Of a stretch of DNA of 64,000 bases, positions 34,677 through 44,047 are shown piece by piece. The stretch's first letter is position 1. Every line of letters begins with the position of its first letter. The notes under the pieces were generated by a model. The model saw only the letters and a list, made by a program, of their open reading frames with translations. It was not told where the DNA came from and did not search any database. This DNA is from Shimia sp051201625. Lineage in GTDB: Bacteria; Pseudomonadota; Alphaproteobacteria; Rhodobacterales; Rhodobacteraceae. A program made the translations under genes and the position numbers. The stretch is from positions 744,001 to 808,000 of the forward strand of contig NZ_CP179203.1 in assembly GCF_051201625.1 (NCBI RefSeq), given 5' to 3'.

Positions 34677-35195
34677 ATGCAAGGCAAAATCCAAAGTACG
34701 GACTTCGGGGGGCTGACACCGCCCGAGCAGTTCCTGCTGCATGACGAGAGTGCTGTGAATTACGCCGAACACCTTGGCGAGCTCATGGCGGACCTAGCGC
34801 CAGCCAACTACCTTGAGCGGCGACAGGTTGAGCTCATTACGCAGGCGGATGTGGATATTGACCGACAGCGGCGCATTATTGCGGAGTGCCTGCACCCGTC
34901 CGCAGCTATAAATCATTCACAGCAGGTCGTCATAGATTGGCGCAGGGCCCGCAATAATGACACTGATGAGGCCCTTACTAGAGGGGAAGACCGCCAGCCT
35001 GCACCGCCCGAAGGCGATCCCTACGCCACAAAAGCCATAGCGCAGGCCTACGCCAAACAGCACTCGGCCCTAGAATTGCACTACAAGGCGCTGGCGGATG
35101 CCGAAAGGCGCCGCCGCACATCTATAGAATTTCTTTACTCTATGCAGGACAGGCGGGCGCGGGCAAAAATCCCCGACGCAGAGGTCATAGAGTGA
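34677..35195 (+). CDS. Hypothetical protein of recombinase islet
   Basis: 172 residues, charged, without signal peptide or membrane segment. Arg-rich helices (DIDRQRRIIAE, LADAERRRRTSIEFL) suggest a mostly helical, possibly nucleic-acid-binding protein. It starts with ATG after GGAGG at 4 bases (GGAGGctcggATG) and overlaps the next gene by four bases. No family recognised. Its place in a GC-rich islet with an integrase suggests a mobile-element accessory gene. Confidence 0.65.
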   Translation: MQGKIQSTDFGGLTPPEQFLLHDESAVNYAEHLGELMADLAPANYLERRQVELITQADVDIDRQRRIIAECLHPSAAINHSQQVVIDWRRARNNDTDEALTRGEDRQPAPPEGDPYATKAIAQAYAKQHSALELHYKALADAERRRRTSIEFLYSMQDRRARAKIPDAEVIE

Positions 35196-35656
35196 GCGCA
35201 AGACCCGCCAGCGCTAAGAATGCTCGGCGCCACGGGGTGCTGAGTGAACCCGACCCAGAGCGCGTCAACGACATCCTGACAAACATCCTAGAGGATGTCC
35301 CAAGCGGTGGGGCATTCACTGGTCGAGAACTAGCCGCCCTAGCCTTAGCGGACAGCGAGGCTCGCCTTGATGCGGCGCACGCCCACTACGTCGCCTGCCA
35401 GCCCGGGGGTGTGGACCCCGACATGCGCAAGTTGAGCGACATGCTCGAGGACTTTCTCTACATGGAGGACATGCTCGACGAAACCAAGCGCGAGGCCATC
35501 CGCCGTACATTTCGAGTGGAGCGGTTTGACAAGCGGGCGCGGGTCTCACGCCAGCGGCTCGCGCTGCGGTACTTGAAGGAGGCCCGCGCGCGTCGCGACA
35601 GGGCGCTCGCAGCGTTTCTCTCACATTGCGATGTGGCTGAGGGAGAGGTGCTGTGA
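35192..35656 (+). CDS. Hypothetical protein of recombinase islet
   Basis: 154 residues. The N-terminus SARPASAKNARRHGVLS has the NARxHG pattern seen at the start of several phage- or plasmid-linked proteins of unknown function. The remainder is helical with alternating acidic and basic runs (LRYLKEARARRDRALAAFL). GTG start, ATGA-type overlap with the preceding gene, so the two probably act together. No enzymatic motif visible. Confidence 0.65.
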   Translation: MSARPASAKNARRHGVLSEPDPERVNDILTNILEDVPSGGAFTGRELAALALADSEARLDAAHAHYVACQPGGVDPDMRKLSDMLEDFLYMEDMLDETKREAIRRTFRVERFDKRARVSRQRLALRYLKEARARRDRALAAFLSHCDVAEGEVL

Positions 35657-35804
35657 GAATAGATACCTTTCAGAGCATCTCTCAGTGCGCTCCCAGCGTA
35701 CTACGGCGTCGCGGAGCCCAAGAGCCAGTATCCCTGCCCGCTCCACAAAAAACCCATTTTACCGAAACAAACACAATTGCAACGATAAGGCGAGTTAAGC
35801 GATC

Positions 35805-36152
35805 TCAATGGATGCGCCGAATACCCAACGCCAGCAGGAGGCCAGCTGCAGCGCCAACCATGTCAGCCACCCAGTCGTTGACATCCGCACTGCGACCAAA
35901 CTGGGGCTGGATGAGCTCGATCGCCCCACCGAAGGCGGCGGCGCCAATAAAGAGCCCGACAAACAGTAGGCCGAGCGGAACGCGTCGCGACAGGGCCGCG
36001 GGCAACACGAGCAGCCCAAAGGCCACTAGGTGCACGAGCTTGTCCGTACCACTCGAAACGGATTGCGGCACATCTACGGGTGTGAGCATCGCGACGGCGA
36101 GGCCTGCAGCCAAGAGGGCAGTAATAATGCGGCGGGGGGAGAGGAAATACAT
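35805..36152 (-). CDS. VanZ-like membrane protein
   Basis: 115 residues with four hydrophobic segments and the VanZ-family motifs DKLVHLVAFG (about 38-47), GGAIELIQPQFGRSADVNDW and DMVGAAAGLLLAL. The family's function is poorly known; VanZ itself affects teicoplanin resistance. GC-rich like the neighbouring islet. In this place it may belong either to the islet or to the downstream polysaccharide-export genes; distant relatives are frequent near EPS export genes. Confidence 0.85.
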   Translation of the reverse strand: MYFLSPRRIITALLAAGLAVAMLTPVDVPQSVSSGTDKLVHLVAFGLLVLPAALSRRVPLGLLFVGLFIGAAAFGGAIELIQPQFGRSADVNDWVADMVGAAAGLLLALGIRRIH

Positions 36153-36359
36153 GAGTCCGACTTACGGGTTGGCGTGCAGTTGCGCAAGTCTGGGATGTGG
36201 TAGCAGGTGGCGAAATTGATTGTGAGAGTGAAGCGCTTCTGGGCACATCTACTATACTGCACTGAGCCCTGCGAAGGACGCTGGCGACCTAAAACCGTCA
36301 CCATTCAATTCCCAGCCATCCCAAGCCCTTAGGGCTTCCGCTAATCGGCCATTATTTAT

Positions 36360-36375
36360 GGAAGTTAGGACTTCC
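36360..36375. terminator. Inverted repeat downstream of the OPX lipoprotein gene
   Basis: GGAAGT-TAGG-ACTTCC, a 6-bp stem with a 4-base loop, 13 bases past the stop of the minus-strand export gene. No strong T-run follows, so it is a weak terminator candidate. A second dyad, AAGCCCT-T-AGGGCTT, lies at 36323-36337. Confidence 0.35.
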
Positions 36376-36387
36376 GGTAAGCAAATA

Positions 36388-37605
36388 TTACGGGAAGTTC
36401 TCATCCTGAATATCGCGAAGTAAAACGCGAAGTGGAAGTATGCTTACGATTGTGCGGTTGAATGCATTTAGTGGCTGTTCAGCTACAAACACGATATCGT
36501 TAGGGCGCAACTCGACGGCGTCGGCCACCAAAACACTGGCCGGATTCTGGGCGTCAAGGTGATATGCTTGAGTGGGATTTCGACCGCGTAATAAGTATAC
36601 TGCAGAGCGTTGCGCTGATGGTTTATCAAGTGGGCCCTCGTCGGCGAATAGAGCCGTAGCTAACGTCGGGCGCTCTTCCGGGATGATCTCGATTATTCGG
36701 GGGGTCACCCCCCCCAACAGAAATACTTTCCCAGGCTGATATTTCAAGTTCTTTACAAAGATATGGTCTTGGTCTTTTAGATATATTTTAGGGGCATTAT
36801 CCGCCAGCAAATCTGCGAGACCAAACGTGTACGTTTTCCCAGACCGCTGGAAACGAACAACAGTGAGTACTTGCTCATTGAAGGCTATACCGGCATTTGC
36901 TATTATCTGCCTCAGTGTTACGCCTTGGTCCGTTACGGGAATTACGGTGGAAGCAGTGGCGCCTCCATCAGTGGTAAGGTAGGCTAGCTGCGAGTTGAAA
37001 CCTGTAATTTCTAACTGAAAATCTGGAGCCTTACCGTTTCTAATAAAAATGTTTCTTGCTTCGTCGCGAAGTTCCGATATCTCACGACCCAAAGCTTCCA
37101 GTCTGCCCACGCCTATGAGCAGAAGGCTACCATCTGTACCGACACGCCCCTTAGTTTCAATAACTTCCGTGGTGTCATTTGGTAGTGCCAAATTTGTGGT
37201 GGTACCATCCGCACCCAAGTCTAAGCCACCTGTTAAAGCACTAAGAGTTGTTGCCGTGTCCAAAACTTGGATTAGTGCGACCTCATCTCCCACACCTAGT
37301 TTGTAAGGCTGACTTTGGGATGTGGGCGGGAAAGACGGTTTTAAGAGAGTAGCTTCAGCGACGAGGTCAGCAGAAAAAGCATTGCCGGGCCTTGAGACCA
37401 TACGATTATAGCGCGCCTTATTCAGTTTCTTTGCTGCCTCAAAGTTCAGGGGTTGAAGGTTTATGTCAAATTCTTCTTGCTGAGCCCTCTTGGTTTGCAT
37501 CTCAGGCAGGGCAACCGGCTCAAGCACCTCAGAACAAGCAACCAATGACAGCAGTGAGAGCGATAATACGACGCACAACAGGCTTCGCGCAGAGATATTA
37601 AGCAT
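36388..37605 (-). CDS. Wza-type outer-membrane polysaccharide export lipoprotein (OPX)
   Basis: About 405 residues. A signal peptide ends in the lipobox LLSLVAC (Cys24). It is followed by the polysaccharide export domain starting YKLGVGDEVALIQV and later soluble ligand-binding beta-grasp segments (VTLRQIIANAGI, KVFLLGGVTPRIIEI). OPX proteins form the outer-membrane portal of capsule/EPS exporters. ATG 37605 gives a proper lipoprotein signal and overlaps the Wzz-like gene by eight bases. The pair serves as export machinery for the polysaccharide made by the 8-33 kb region. Confidence 0.9.
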   Translation of the reverse strand: MLNISARSLLCVVLSLSLLSLVACSEVLEPVALPEMQTKRAQQEEFDINLQPLNFEAAKKLNKARYNRMVSRPGNAFSADLVAEATLLKPSFPPTSQSQPYKLGVGDEVALIQVLDTATTLSALTGGLDLGADGTTTNLALPNDTTEVIETKGRVGTDGSLLLIGVGRLEALGREISELRDEARNIFIRNGKAPDFQLEITGFNSQLAYLTTDGGATASTVIPVTDQGVTLRQIIANAGIAFNEQVLTVVRFQRSGKTYTFGLADLLADNAPKIYLKDQDHIFVKNLKYQPGKVFLLGGVTPRIIEIIPEERPTLATALFADEGPLDKPSAQRSAVYLLRGRNPTQAYHLDAQNPASVLVADAVELRPNDIVFVAEQPLNAFNRTIVSILPLRVLLRDIQDENFP

Positions 37606-39559
37606 GCAGGGCCACCCCAACTTTGCCGCGCTTTAAAAAACTTTTAATTATCTGAGTTGATGTTCTGCCGGGCCTCACACGAACGACAAAGGTGGGCTGA
37701 TCAATAATTGAAGAGGACATCACCGTATCTAAAGCGTCTAAGTTACAGGTAAACAAAACTAGATCATGTTTCTTGGAGAGCGCATCAAGCACGCGCCCTA
37801 AAGACTTGGAGTACATCAAATCCAAATTTCGTCTCCCGGAAAGATATACATATTCGGAACAACTGTTGGCTTCAGCAATACTAGCTAACTCGTTGCCTAT
37901 TGTCGCCGGCAACTCCGTATCTGCCGGTTTCACAGGCCGAGAAAGGTCCACCAGCGCGACATCACGGCCAAGATTGCCTGCGGTCGCCGCTATAGTTCGC
38001 CCTAAAACGTCAGCTTTCTTTTCGCCACTGACATCACAAAGGAATACCAGCGTGCCACCGCTTAGGGTATCCAGTTCCAGCACAGTTTGACGAGCCCAGT
38101 TCAGCGGTTTTTTTTCTGTCTGTTTCTGTACATCAGCAAGATCTTTTCCCTTGAGGCGCCCAAGTGTCCTAACCTGGTGCGAGTGACTTGCGTTCAGGGC
38201 ATTCAGTAAGGATGATAGTGAAAAATAGACGTTGCGTCGCATGCTTAACACTAATGCCAGCCCCGACCCCAAGAAAATACCAAGTACCAGTCCAAGAGCC
38301 AAAATCAAGTTCCTGTTTGGCTCACTGGGGCTGATCGGCACATCCGCCACCGCAAAAACTTTTGAATTGTCGGGCTTGAAGCCAGCAATAAGAGATTGAC
38401 TTTTCACTTGTTGAATGAGGACTTCGTAGGTTGCTTCGGCAACCATCAGGTTGCGCTTGTGCGCTGCTAGCTCCTCTGCGCTTGCGGCGTATCGTACAAC
38501 GTCCTCTTCAAGTTTTTGAATTTCGCCATCCAGAGATGAGAAACGGTCCCGGACGCTCCGCTCAACCTGCTCAACAAGCCTGAAATTTGGCCAACTCCAA
38601 GCACTGTTGATTTCGCTCAGGCCCATGATCCTGCGAAAGTTTGCTTCGTCTAATTGCGGAAATCTTTTCCGCAGGCGCTCGTAGTCTTGGAAGGTTGGCT
38701 TACCTTCGGAAAGCGTGGCCTTTAGCGCCAGTATTGCTTCAAGTCGGTCGGCACTTCGCTGGCGTTGCGTGCGCATGTCATCAAGCATTACAGAGCCCAC
38801 TGCAAAACTTTTCACGGCTTGAGCGCTGTTTTCGAGGCTGTACTCCTTGAGAGCGTTTTGTGCGTCTTCCAAGTCCTGTGATGCGTCTGCTAAAGTGCGG
38901 GAAAGATAGCGCAACTTCTCATCGACATCCTCAATGTTTTCTTGGGACGTCATTAAAATAATTATCTTCATCAAGTGGTTAGCGATTTCTGCCGCGCGTT
39001 CTGGAACTTCATGTCGGACCGATACACTGATCGCCCCGGCGTCAGTCGTCTCCACGGCTACAAGTTTCTGATAATTTTCTAAAACTTTCCAGAGTTGCAT
39101 TTTCGCGGGATCTCGATCGCTATCTTGCATGCCCAAAAGCGCCTTAAGGCGCGCCTTCCATGCTGGGTCTTTATAATCAGGGTTGTAGGAATTGAAGAGT
39201 TCGTCATTGAATAGATCTAGCCCATCAGACGCCTCTAGGATGAATTCACGCGACATGACGCGCTCAATTAACACTTCGGTGCCAGTCCCGCCCGACGAAC
39301 CAAAACCGGCAAGAGCACCAAGTGCTCCAAGCTCCGATCCCAGACCGTTCAAAAGACCGCCGCCGGAGTCGCTATTATCGAGTGTGAATGTACTTTTAGC
39401 GATATACACCTTGTCGGCGTTTATTGCGTAGTTACCCGCGGCAACTACAGAGAAAACGCTGACGACCGAAATTAAGAGCTTGTAAGCCCAGAGGGACAAA
39501 AACAGTTCCTTCAGGTCAATCTCGTCGTCACCGACTTGCGCTTGCTCGTTACTGGCCAT
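37598..39559 (-). CDS. Wzz/PCP protein with degenerate BY-kinase domain
   Basis: 653 residues. First membrane helix about 28-45, long periplasmic coiled-coil part (about 200-400), second helix NLILALGLVLGIFLGSGLAL (about 414-433), then a cytoplasmic domain (about 490-653) with the BY-kinase fold order: GGTLVFLCDVSGEKKADVLG at the Walker A place, VALVDLSRP at Walker A', and DLVLFTCNLD at Walker B. The Walker A GKS/T is missing and the Walker B acidic ending is altered, so kinase activity is unlikely. No tyrosine-rich tail is seen. It likely sets chain length or couples export to the OPX lipoprotein. Confidence 0.87.
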   Translation of the reverse strand: MASNEQAQVGDDEIDLKELFLSLWAYKLLISVVSVFSVVAAGNYAINADKVYIAKSTFTLDNSDSGGGLLNGLGSELGALGALAGFGSSGGTGTEVLIERVMSREFILEASDGLDLFNDELFNSYNPDYKDPAWKARLKALLGMQDSDRDPAKMQLWKVLENYQKLVAVETTDAGAISVSVRHEVPERAAEIANHLMKIIILMTSQENIEDVDEKLRYLSRTLADASQDLEDAQNALKEYSLENSAQAVKSFAVGSVMLDDMRTQRQRSADRLEAILALKATLSEGKPTFQDYERLRKRFPQLDEANFRRIMGLSEINSAWSWPNFRLVEQVERSVRDRFSSLDGEIQKLEEDVVRYAASAEELAAHKRNLMVAEATYEVLIQQVKSQSLIAGFKPDNSKVFAVADVPISPSEPNRNLILALGLVLGIFLGSGLALVLSMRRNVYFSLSSLLNALNASHSHQVRTLGRLKGKDLADVQKQTEKKPLNWARQTVLELDTLSGGTLVFLCDVSGEKKADVLGRTIAATAGNLGRDVALVDLSRPVKPADTELPATIGNELASIAEANSCSEYVYLSGRRNLDLMYSKSLGRVLDALSKKHDLVLFTCNLDALDTVMSSSIIDQPTFVVRVRPGRTSTQIIKSFLKRGKVGVALHA

Positions 39560-40292
39560 TCAATTATCTCACGTAGACTGTAGCAATGCTGTACATTTCC
39601 AAGTTTCAAGATGCAATGTGCATCACCGCGGATTTAACGCAATTGTTGGATAGCACGAGCAGACTACTGGTGCAGCTTGCTTTCACCTCAAGCTCCCGAT
39701 TCTTGCAGATGCTGCGCAGCGTTTGGGGAACTAGTGGGGACCATGGGGGATGATTAGTGATCATCTGACCCAGAATGATCGAGCGTTGCAGCACCGTTTA
39801 CAGGACTGCGCGGCGAAGCGCGCCGTAGATGCGCTCGTTGTAACCGGTTCCCGGAGTAAATCGTGGCAGGGTTGCCTCTGATTAAGTAGTAACCAATCTT
39901 GGCCAACCTTGCGATGCCGTCGCTTTTAACTCAAAGTTGCTTCCGGCGGGAATATAGCCTAACTTAACGCGTCTCAGCAGTGGAGGGTAAGCTCCGTCGA
40001 ACAACCCCAATTATTGTTGGTTCCAAACACAAATTCGCACATCTAAATACAGAACCGAAATACGTGCATTTTTCTAATTTTATCGAACCATTTTGCAATG
40101 AATCTTTTCATTTCAAATCCACGTTGTCGGCTCTCCTCTGGCTTGCCGAGCTTTTTGTTTGCTGTGAGCCTAGCTTATCTATTGTAGCCCTGTCAGAACT
40201 CACACAGGAGAAAACCGTTTTCCAGCCGTTGCTGATCCGACGCATCTGTGGCAGTAGAGGGTCCATCCTGAGTTTTAGAGAACGAGTTTGGA
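39560..40292. other. Intergenic region between export operon and pcm
   Basis: 733 bases, probably with promoters for the divergent export operon and the pcm-tolC operon. Short open frames in it have no start signals or family resemblance. A few small dyads are present (GATGAT-TAGTG-ATCATC near 39749). No RNA gene recognised. Confidence 0.55.
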
Positions 40293-40946
40293 ATGACCGA
40301 CTACACCGCCCTCCGCACCACAATGGTCGATACGCAAGTGCGTCCTTCCGATGTCACCAAATATACCGTGATCGAAGCAATGCTGAACGTCCCGCGTGAG
40401 TCGTTTGTTCCCAGAGATCGCCGGTGTGCTGCCTATGTTGGCGAGCATCTAAATTTGGGTGCGGGCCGCATCGTGATGGATCCGCGTGTGTTAGCTAAGA
40501 TGCTGGATGTTCTCGATATACAGAAAGACGAACTGGTTCTGGACGTTGGGTCCGGACTTGGCTACTCGGCGGCGGTAATTTCGCGCATGGCGGAGGCAGT
40601 GATAGCGGTCGAAGATGACGAGGAGCGGGCCGCAGAGGCTCAGATGGCACTTTCCGAGCACGGTGCTGATAATGCCGTCGTACACGCGGGTGCCTTGACA
40701 GACGGCGCTGCTGAACATGGCCCTTACGACGTTATTATTATCCAAGGTGGTGTTGAGTTTTTACCTGATGGTCTGAATTTACAGTTGAAAGATGGCGGCC
40801 GTATTGTCACTCTCTTTATGGAAGGCGCGCTGGGAGCGGTTCGAATCGGATATAAAATTGACGGTGACATCAATTGGAGGCTTGTATTTAATGCGAGTGC
40901 TCCGGTTTTACCCGGTTTCGAAAAGCACCATGCCTTCAAACTGTAA
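40293..40946 (+). CDS. pcm: Protein-L-isoaspartate O-methyltransferase family protein
   Basis: 217 residues. The PCMT N-terminus MTDYTALRTTMVDTQVRPSD is followed by VPRESFVP, MDPRVLAKMLD and SAM motif I LVLDVGSGLGYSAAVI (about 81-96). The family methylates damaged isoaspartyl residues for repair. In Rhodobacterales a variant of this gene precedes tolC, as here (40-base gap). Some signature residues differ from E. coli Pcm, so a specialised role linked to secretion cannot be ruled out. Confidence 0.9.
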   Translation: MTDYTALRTTMVDTQVRPSDVTKYTVIEAMLNVPRESFVPRDRRCAAYVGEHLNLGAGRIVMDPRVLAKMLDVLDIQKDELVLDVGSGLGYSAAVISRMAEAVIAVEDDEERAAEAQMALSEHGADNAVVHAGALTDGAAEHGPYDVIIIQGGVEFLPDGLNLQLKDGGRIVTLFMEGALGAVRIGYKIDGDINWRLVFNASAPVLPGFEKHHAFKL

Positions 40947-40985
40947 GGCCCTCAAGTAAACGGGTCGCATTTTGTAGGGGACAAC

Positions 40986-42404
40986 ATGATCAATCGGCTA
41001 AAGAAAGTGGTTTCCACGGGTGCGATTATGCTGTGGGTTTCGGTAGTGTCGCTGTCCTCGGTCCATGCGGAAACATTGTCAGACGCCATGGTGGACGCCT
41101 ATCGGCACAGCGGGCTTTTACAACAAAATCGCGCCCTTCTCAGAGCCGCAGACGAGGATGTGGCCTCAACACTCGCGCTGTTGCGCCCTATGATCAGTTG
41201 GTTTGGCGAGGTATCTCACAGCAATTCGGGACTGAGAACCGCTGTGACAACGCCGTCGAGTCGTTATTCCAACTCCCAAGACGTCTCCATCGGACTATCG
41301 CTTGAGTTGCTGTTGTTCGATAACGGTGGGACAAGGTTGGCGGTTGAAGCGGCCAAAGAAACTGTTTTGGCGACGCGGCAAAATCTGGTTTCTGTGGAAC
41401 AATCTGTCCTTCTGGGCGCGGTCCAGTCGTTTATGGCAGTGGTTCGTGATGCCGAAATTGTGCTCTTGAGACAGAATAACCTACGGCTCCTTGAGCGCGA
41501 ACTGCAAGCAGCAAGAGATCGTTTTGAAGTCGGCGAAGTCACCCGCACAGACGTTGCATTGGCCGAGGCGCAATTGGAAGGTTCACGCGCCGCGCTGTCT
41601 GCGGCCCAAGGCGACCTGATCCAAAGCCAAGAGTTTTTTGCGGCAGCGGTTGGCCGGAGACCCGGGACACTGACAGCTCCCACGAAGCTCCCGTATACCG
41701 CAAAGTCGATTGATGACGCTAAGGCAGTGGCAATCCGCTCCCATCCCGACCTTGTGCGCATTCAATATGAAATTTCCGCTGCGGAATTGAACGTTTTGCG
41801 TGCAAAGTCGGATATGGGTCCAGAAATTAGTCTGTTTTCAAGATTGTCGACGGGGCAGAGTTTTGACAGTGATAGCTATGCCAATGACGCGTCTATCGGT
41901 CTAAGTCTAGGTGGTCCAATTTATCAAGGTGGCCGATTATCTGCTCTGTCGAGAAAATCGATGGCCCAAAGAGACGCGGTGCGTGCTTCACTGCATGTGG
42001 CCCGACACTTAATACGACAAGAGGCCGGCAGTTCTTGGGCGACACTGATCGCAGCAGGCGCTGCGATTCTTTCGAGCGAAAGGCAGGTTGACGCCTCACG
42101 GATAGCTTTTGAAGGGGTTCGTGAAGAGGCGAAACTGGGTGCCCGAACAACACTTGATGTTCTGACGTCTGAGCAAGATTTGCTTGATGCTCAATCTAAT
42201 CTCATTGCCGCGCAGGCCGCACAGGTTGTCGCAGCCTATCAGGTTCTTTCGTCCATGGGGCTGTTGACTGTGGATCATCTGAACTTGCGTGTTGAGCAAT
42301 ACGATCCTGAAGCTTATTACAATTTGGCCAAAGACGCACCGACTGTTACGAGCAAACAAGGTCGTCAGCTGGATAAGATATTGAAGTCTCTTGGGAAAGA
42401 ATGA
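40986..42404 (+). CDS. tolC: TolC-family outer membrane efflux protein
   Basis: 472 residues. Signal peptide to about residue 28 (VHA-ET), then two repeated helical OEP halves (EVTRTDVALAEAQLEGSRAAL and its counterpart AKLGARTTLDVLTSEQDLLDAQ). TolC trimers form the outer-membrane tunnel for type I secretion and RND pumps. It follows pcm and precedes the PopZ-like gene, a group order common in this order of bacteria. AGGGG precedes the start by a suitable distance. Confidence 0.95.
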   Translation: MINRLKKVVSTGAIMLWVSVVSLSSVHAETLSDAMVDAYRHSGLLQQNRALLRAADEDVASTLALLRPMISWFGEVSHSNSGLRTAVTTPSSRYSNSQDVSIGLSLELLLFDNGGTRLAVEAAKETVLATRQNLVSVEQSVLLGAVQSFMAVVRDAEIVLLRQNNLRLLERELQAARDRFEVGEVTRTDVALAEAQLEGSRAALSAAQGDLIQSQEFFAAAVGRRPGTLTAPTKLPYTAKSIDDAKAVAIRSHPDLVRIQYEISAAELNVLRAKSDMGPEISLFSRLSTGQSFDSDSYANDASIGLSLGGPIYQGGRLSALSRKSMAQRDAVRASLHVARHLIRQEAGSSWATLIAAGAAILSSERQVDASRIAFEGVREEAKLGARTTLDVLTSEQDLLDAQSNLIAAQAAQVVAAYQVLSSMGLLTVDHLNLRVEQYDPEAYYNLAKDAPTVTSKQGRQLDKILKSLGKE

Positions 42405-42476
42405 CTCTCCTTCCTATCGGTTGTGTGGTGATCCGGCAGTTGTTACACTTTAATTGCGCAAAGAGTGGTGAACAAA

Positions 42477-43436
42477 ATGCCAGGGCCAGTAACAAATAAC
42501 GAAATTGAAGATGTGTTGACGTCAATACGTCGTCTTGTGTCGGATAATCGAAAAGATTCTGTGAAGTCATCGCATGAGCCGTCGGAAATGGACGCGCAGG
42601 CGGTCGCAAGATCACATGCTAAGGGGACAAAGGCTGCGTCGGCTCTGGTTCTGACGCCGTCCCTTCGTGTCGAGAAACCAACTGGAAACGTTAGTGTTGA
42701 TCATTCGCCTGAAGTTGAGGCTGAAAGTGATGAAAATTTCGTCGAACGTAAGGTACATGATGAAACGGATTATGATGTTGAGTTTCTTGACGTTCCAGAA
42801 CGTGGCGATACCGAAGTCCAAAAAGAAGAGATCGTTGAACAAGAAACGCTAGTGGACGAAGTTCTTGTTTTGGAAACACTCAAAGCCCAGGATGAGACGC
42901 ACGCCGGAGCAATTGATATTGAGCCTTCTGACAGCGCTTCAGTAGAAGACTTAGCGGTCAGTAGCGTTGAACATTTGGATAGCCCCAAAGAACAATCTGC
43001 GGAACAACCTTTCGATTTTCAGAAAGTTCTTGATGCCAGAATTGCGCAGTGGCGCGATGTGCAACCCAGTAGCTCATTTGAGGAACCGGATGCGCCTGGC
43101 GACAGCGATTACGCTGGCACAGAAACTGACGCGAGTGCTTGGGAGGCTGAACCTCCTTTGGAACAAGACGAAGCTCTGAATTTAAGCGACTTCAAACTGG
43201 AAACTGGCGAAAATCACCTGTCAGCGCAGATAGAAGGCGCAACTGTTGAGCCACGAGGGCTTGTCGCACCACCTGACGAGGCCACAATTGTTGACGAGTC
43301 AATGTTGCGAGAAATGGTTGCGGATATCGTGCGACAAGAATTGCAAGGCGCTCTGGGTGAGCGGATTACACGTAATGTGCGCAAGCTTGTCAGGCGCGAG
43401 ATTAATCGCGCTCTGGCCGCACATGAGTTAGACTAA
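42477..43436 (+). CDS. PopZ-like (DUF2497) polar organising protein
   Basis: About 319 residues. A short conserved N-terminus EIEDVLTSIRRLVSD (family: EEILASIRRII) is followed by a long acidic, Pro/Glu-rich low-complexity middle (about 30-260) and a conserved helical C-terminus DESMLREMVADIVRQELQGA then LVRREINRAL. This is the PopZ/DUF2497 layout: C-terminal oligomerisation, acidic spacer, N-terminal binding helix. PopZ anchors chromosome origins and cell-cycle factors at the pole. ATG 42477 is used; two GTG codons just upstream are possible. Confidence 0.85.
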   Translation: MPGPVTNNEIEDVLTSIRRLVSDNRKDSVKSSHEPSEMDAQAVARSHAKGTKAASALVLTPSLRVEKPTGNVSVDHSPEVEAESDENFVERKVHDETDYDVEFLDVPERGDTEVQKEEIVEQETLVDEVLVLETLKAQDETHAGAIDIEPSDSASVEDLAVSSVEHLDSPKEQSAEQPFDFQKVLDARIAQWRDVQPSSSFEEPDAPGDSDYAGTETDASAWEAEPPLEQDEALNLSDFKLETGENHLSAQIEGATVEPRGLVAPPDEATIVDESMLREMVADIVRQELQGALGERITRNVRKLVRREINRALAAHELD

Positions 43437-43509
43437 CCTCGGCGTTTCAACCAAAACAGCGCGCCAAAATGTGGCCCGCCGCTTGAGTAATTAATCTCTA
43501 TTCGTAAAG

Positions 43510-43830
43510 TTAGGCAGCTTCGGCTTGCGCTGCGGCGTTTCGGCGTTCGCTCTCTTCGCGTGACAGCGCGACTGAGGTCCGGACGCCTTTTCCAACAAAA
43601 TCCATCAGTCCCGAAACGACGCGCTCGTTCGGATCTATACCGGCGCACGACAAAACCTCGCGCCCGTCACGCGACCGCGCCCAACGCGCAATCTGTTCGG
43701 GGCCATTGCCGTACTTTTTATCATCGGCAATTGCGTCATCAAGCGCCGCCAGTACGACGGCCGCAAAAAGTTTACGAGCTCGGTTGCCCTGCTCGTTGTT
43801 GAAAGCTGCTCCATCAACGAAATCGGTCAT
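43510..43830 (-). CDS. Conserved hypothetical protein (DUF6280-like)
   Basis: 106 residues: MTDFVDGAAFNNEQGNRARK at the start, then a helical part LFAAVVLAALDDAIADDKKYG and WARSRDGREVLSCAGIDPNERV. It matches a small conserved family in Rhodobacterales as I recall it (DUF6280). No membrane segment or catalytic motif. AAGGA stands seven bases upstream of ATG. It is divergent from efp, and the shared intergenic space carries a perfect inverted repeat. Confidence 0.75.
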   Translation of the reverse strand: MTDFVDGAAFNNEQGNRARKLFAAVVLAALDDAIADDKKYGNGPEQIARWARSRDGREVLSCAGIDPNERVVSGLMDFVGKGVRTSVALSREESERRNAAAQAEAA

Positions 43831-43912
43831 CTCGTCGTCCTTGTATTATTGCTCTTGCGTTTTTGGCGTAGAGCTTCTTATGAAGCAATTTAACTGATTC
43901 GAATAGAGTGTA

Positions 43913-43933
43913 TTTGCATAGCTTGTATGCAAA
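43913..43933. promoter_or_regulatory. Perfect inverted repeat between DUF6280-like gene and efp
   Basis: TTTGCATA-GCTTG-TATGCAAA, 8-bp arms with a 5-base spacer, followed by a further half-like ATGCATA at 43937-43943. It sits in the divergent promoter region and looks like an operator for a dimeric regulator. Confidence 0.5.
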
Positions 43934-44047
43934 AAATGCATAGCACTTTGTTCAGGTTATCGTGCCCACAATACCTTGTCACTTTCGACAACCAAAGATA
44001 TAGCGTGAGAACATTTTTGATCAACCTACCTGACAGGGTTTTGTAAT

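Noticed and set aside
35653..36219. 188-codon plus-strand frame
   Set aside because: Antisense to a clear VanZ-like gene; composition is that of a shadow frame.
39980..40399. 139-codon plus-strand frame before pcm
   Set aside because: Runs into the pcm gene in another frame and has no family resemblance or ribosome binding site.
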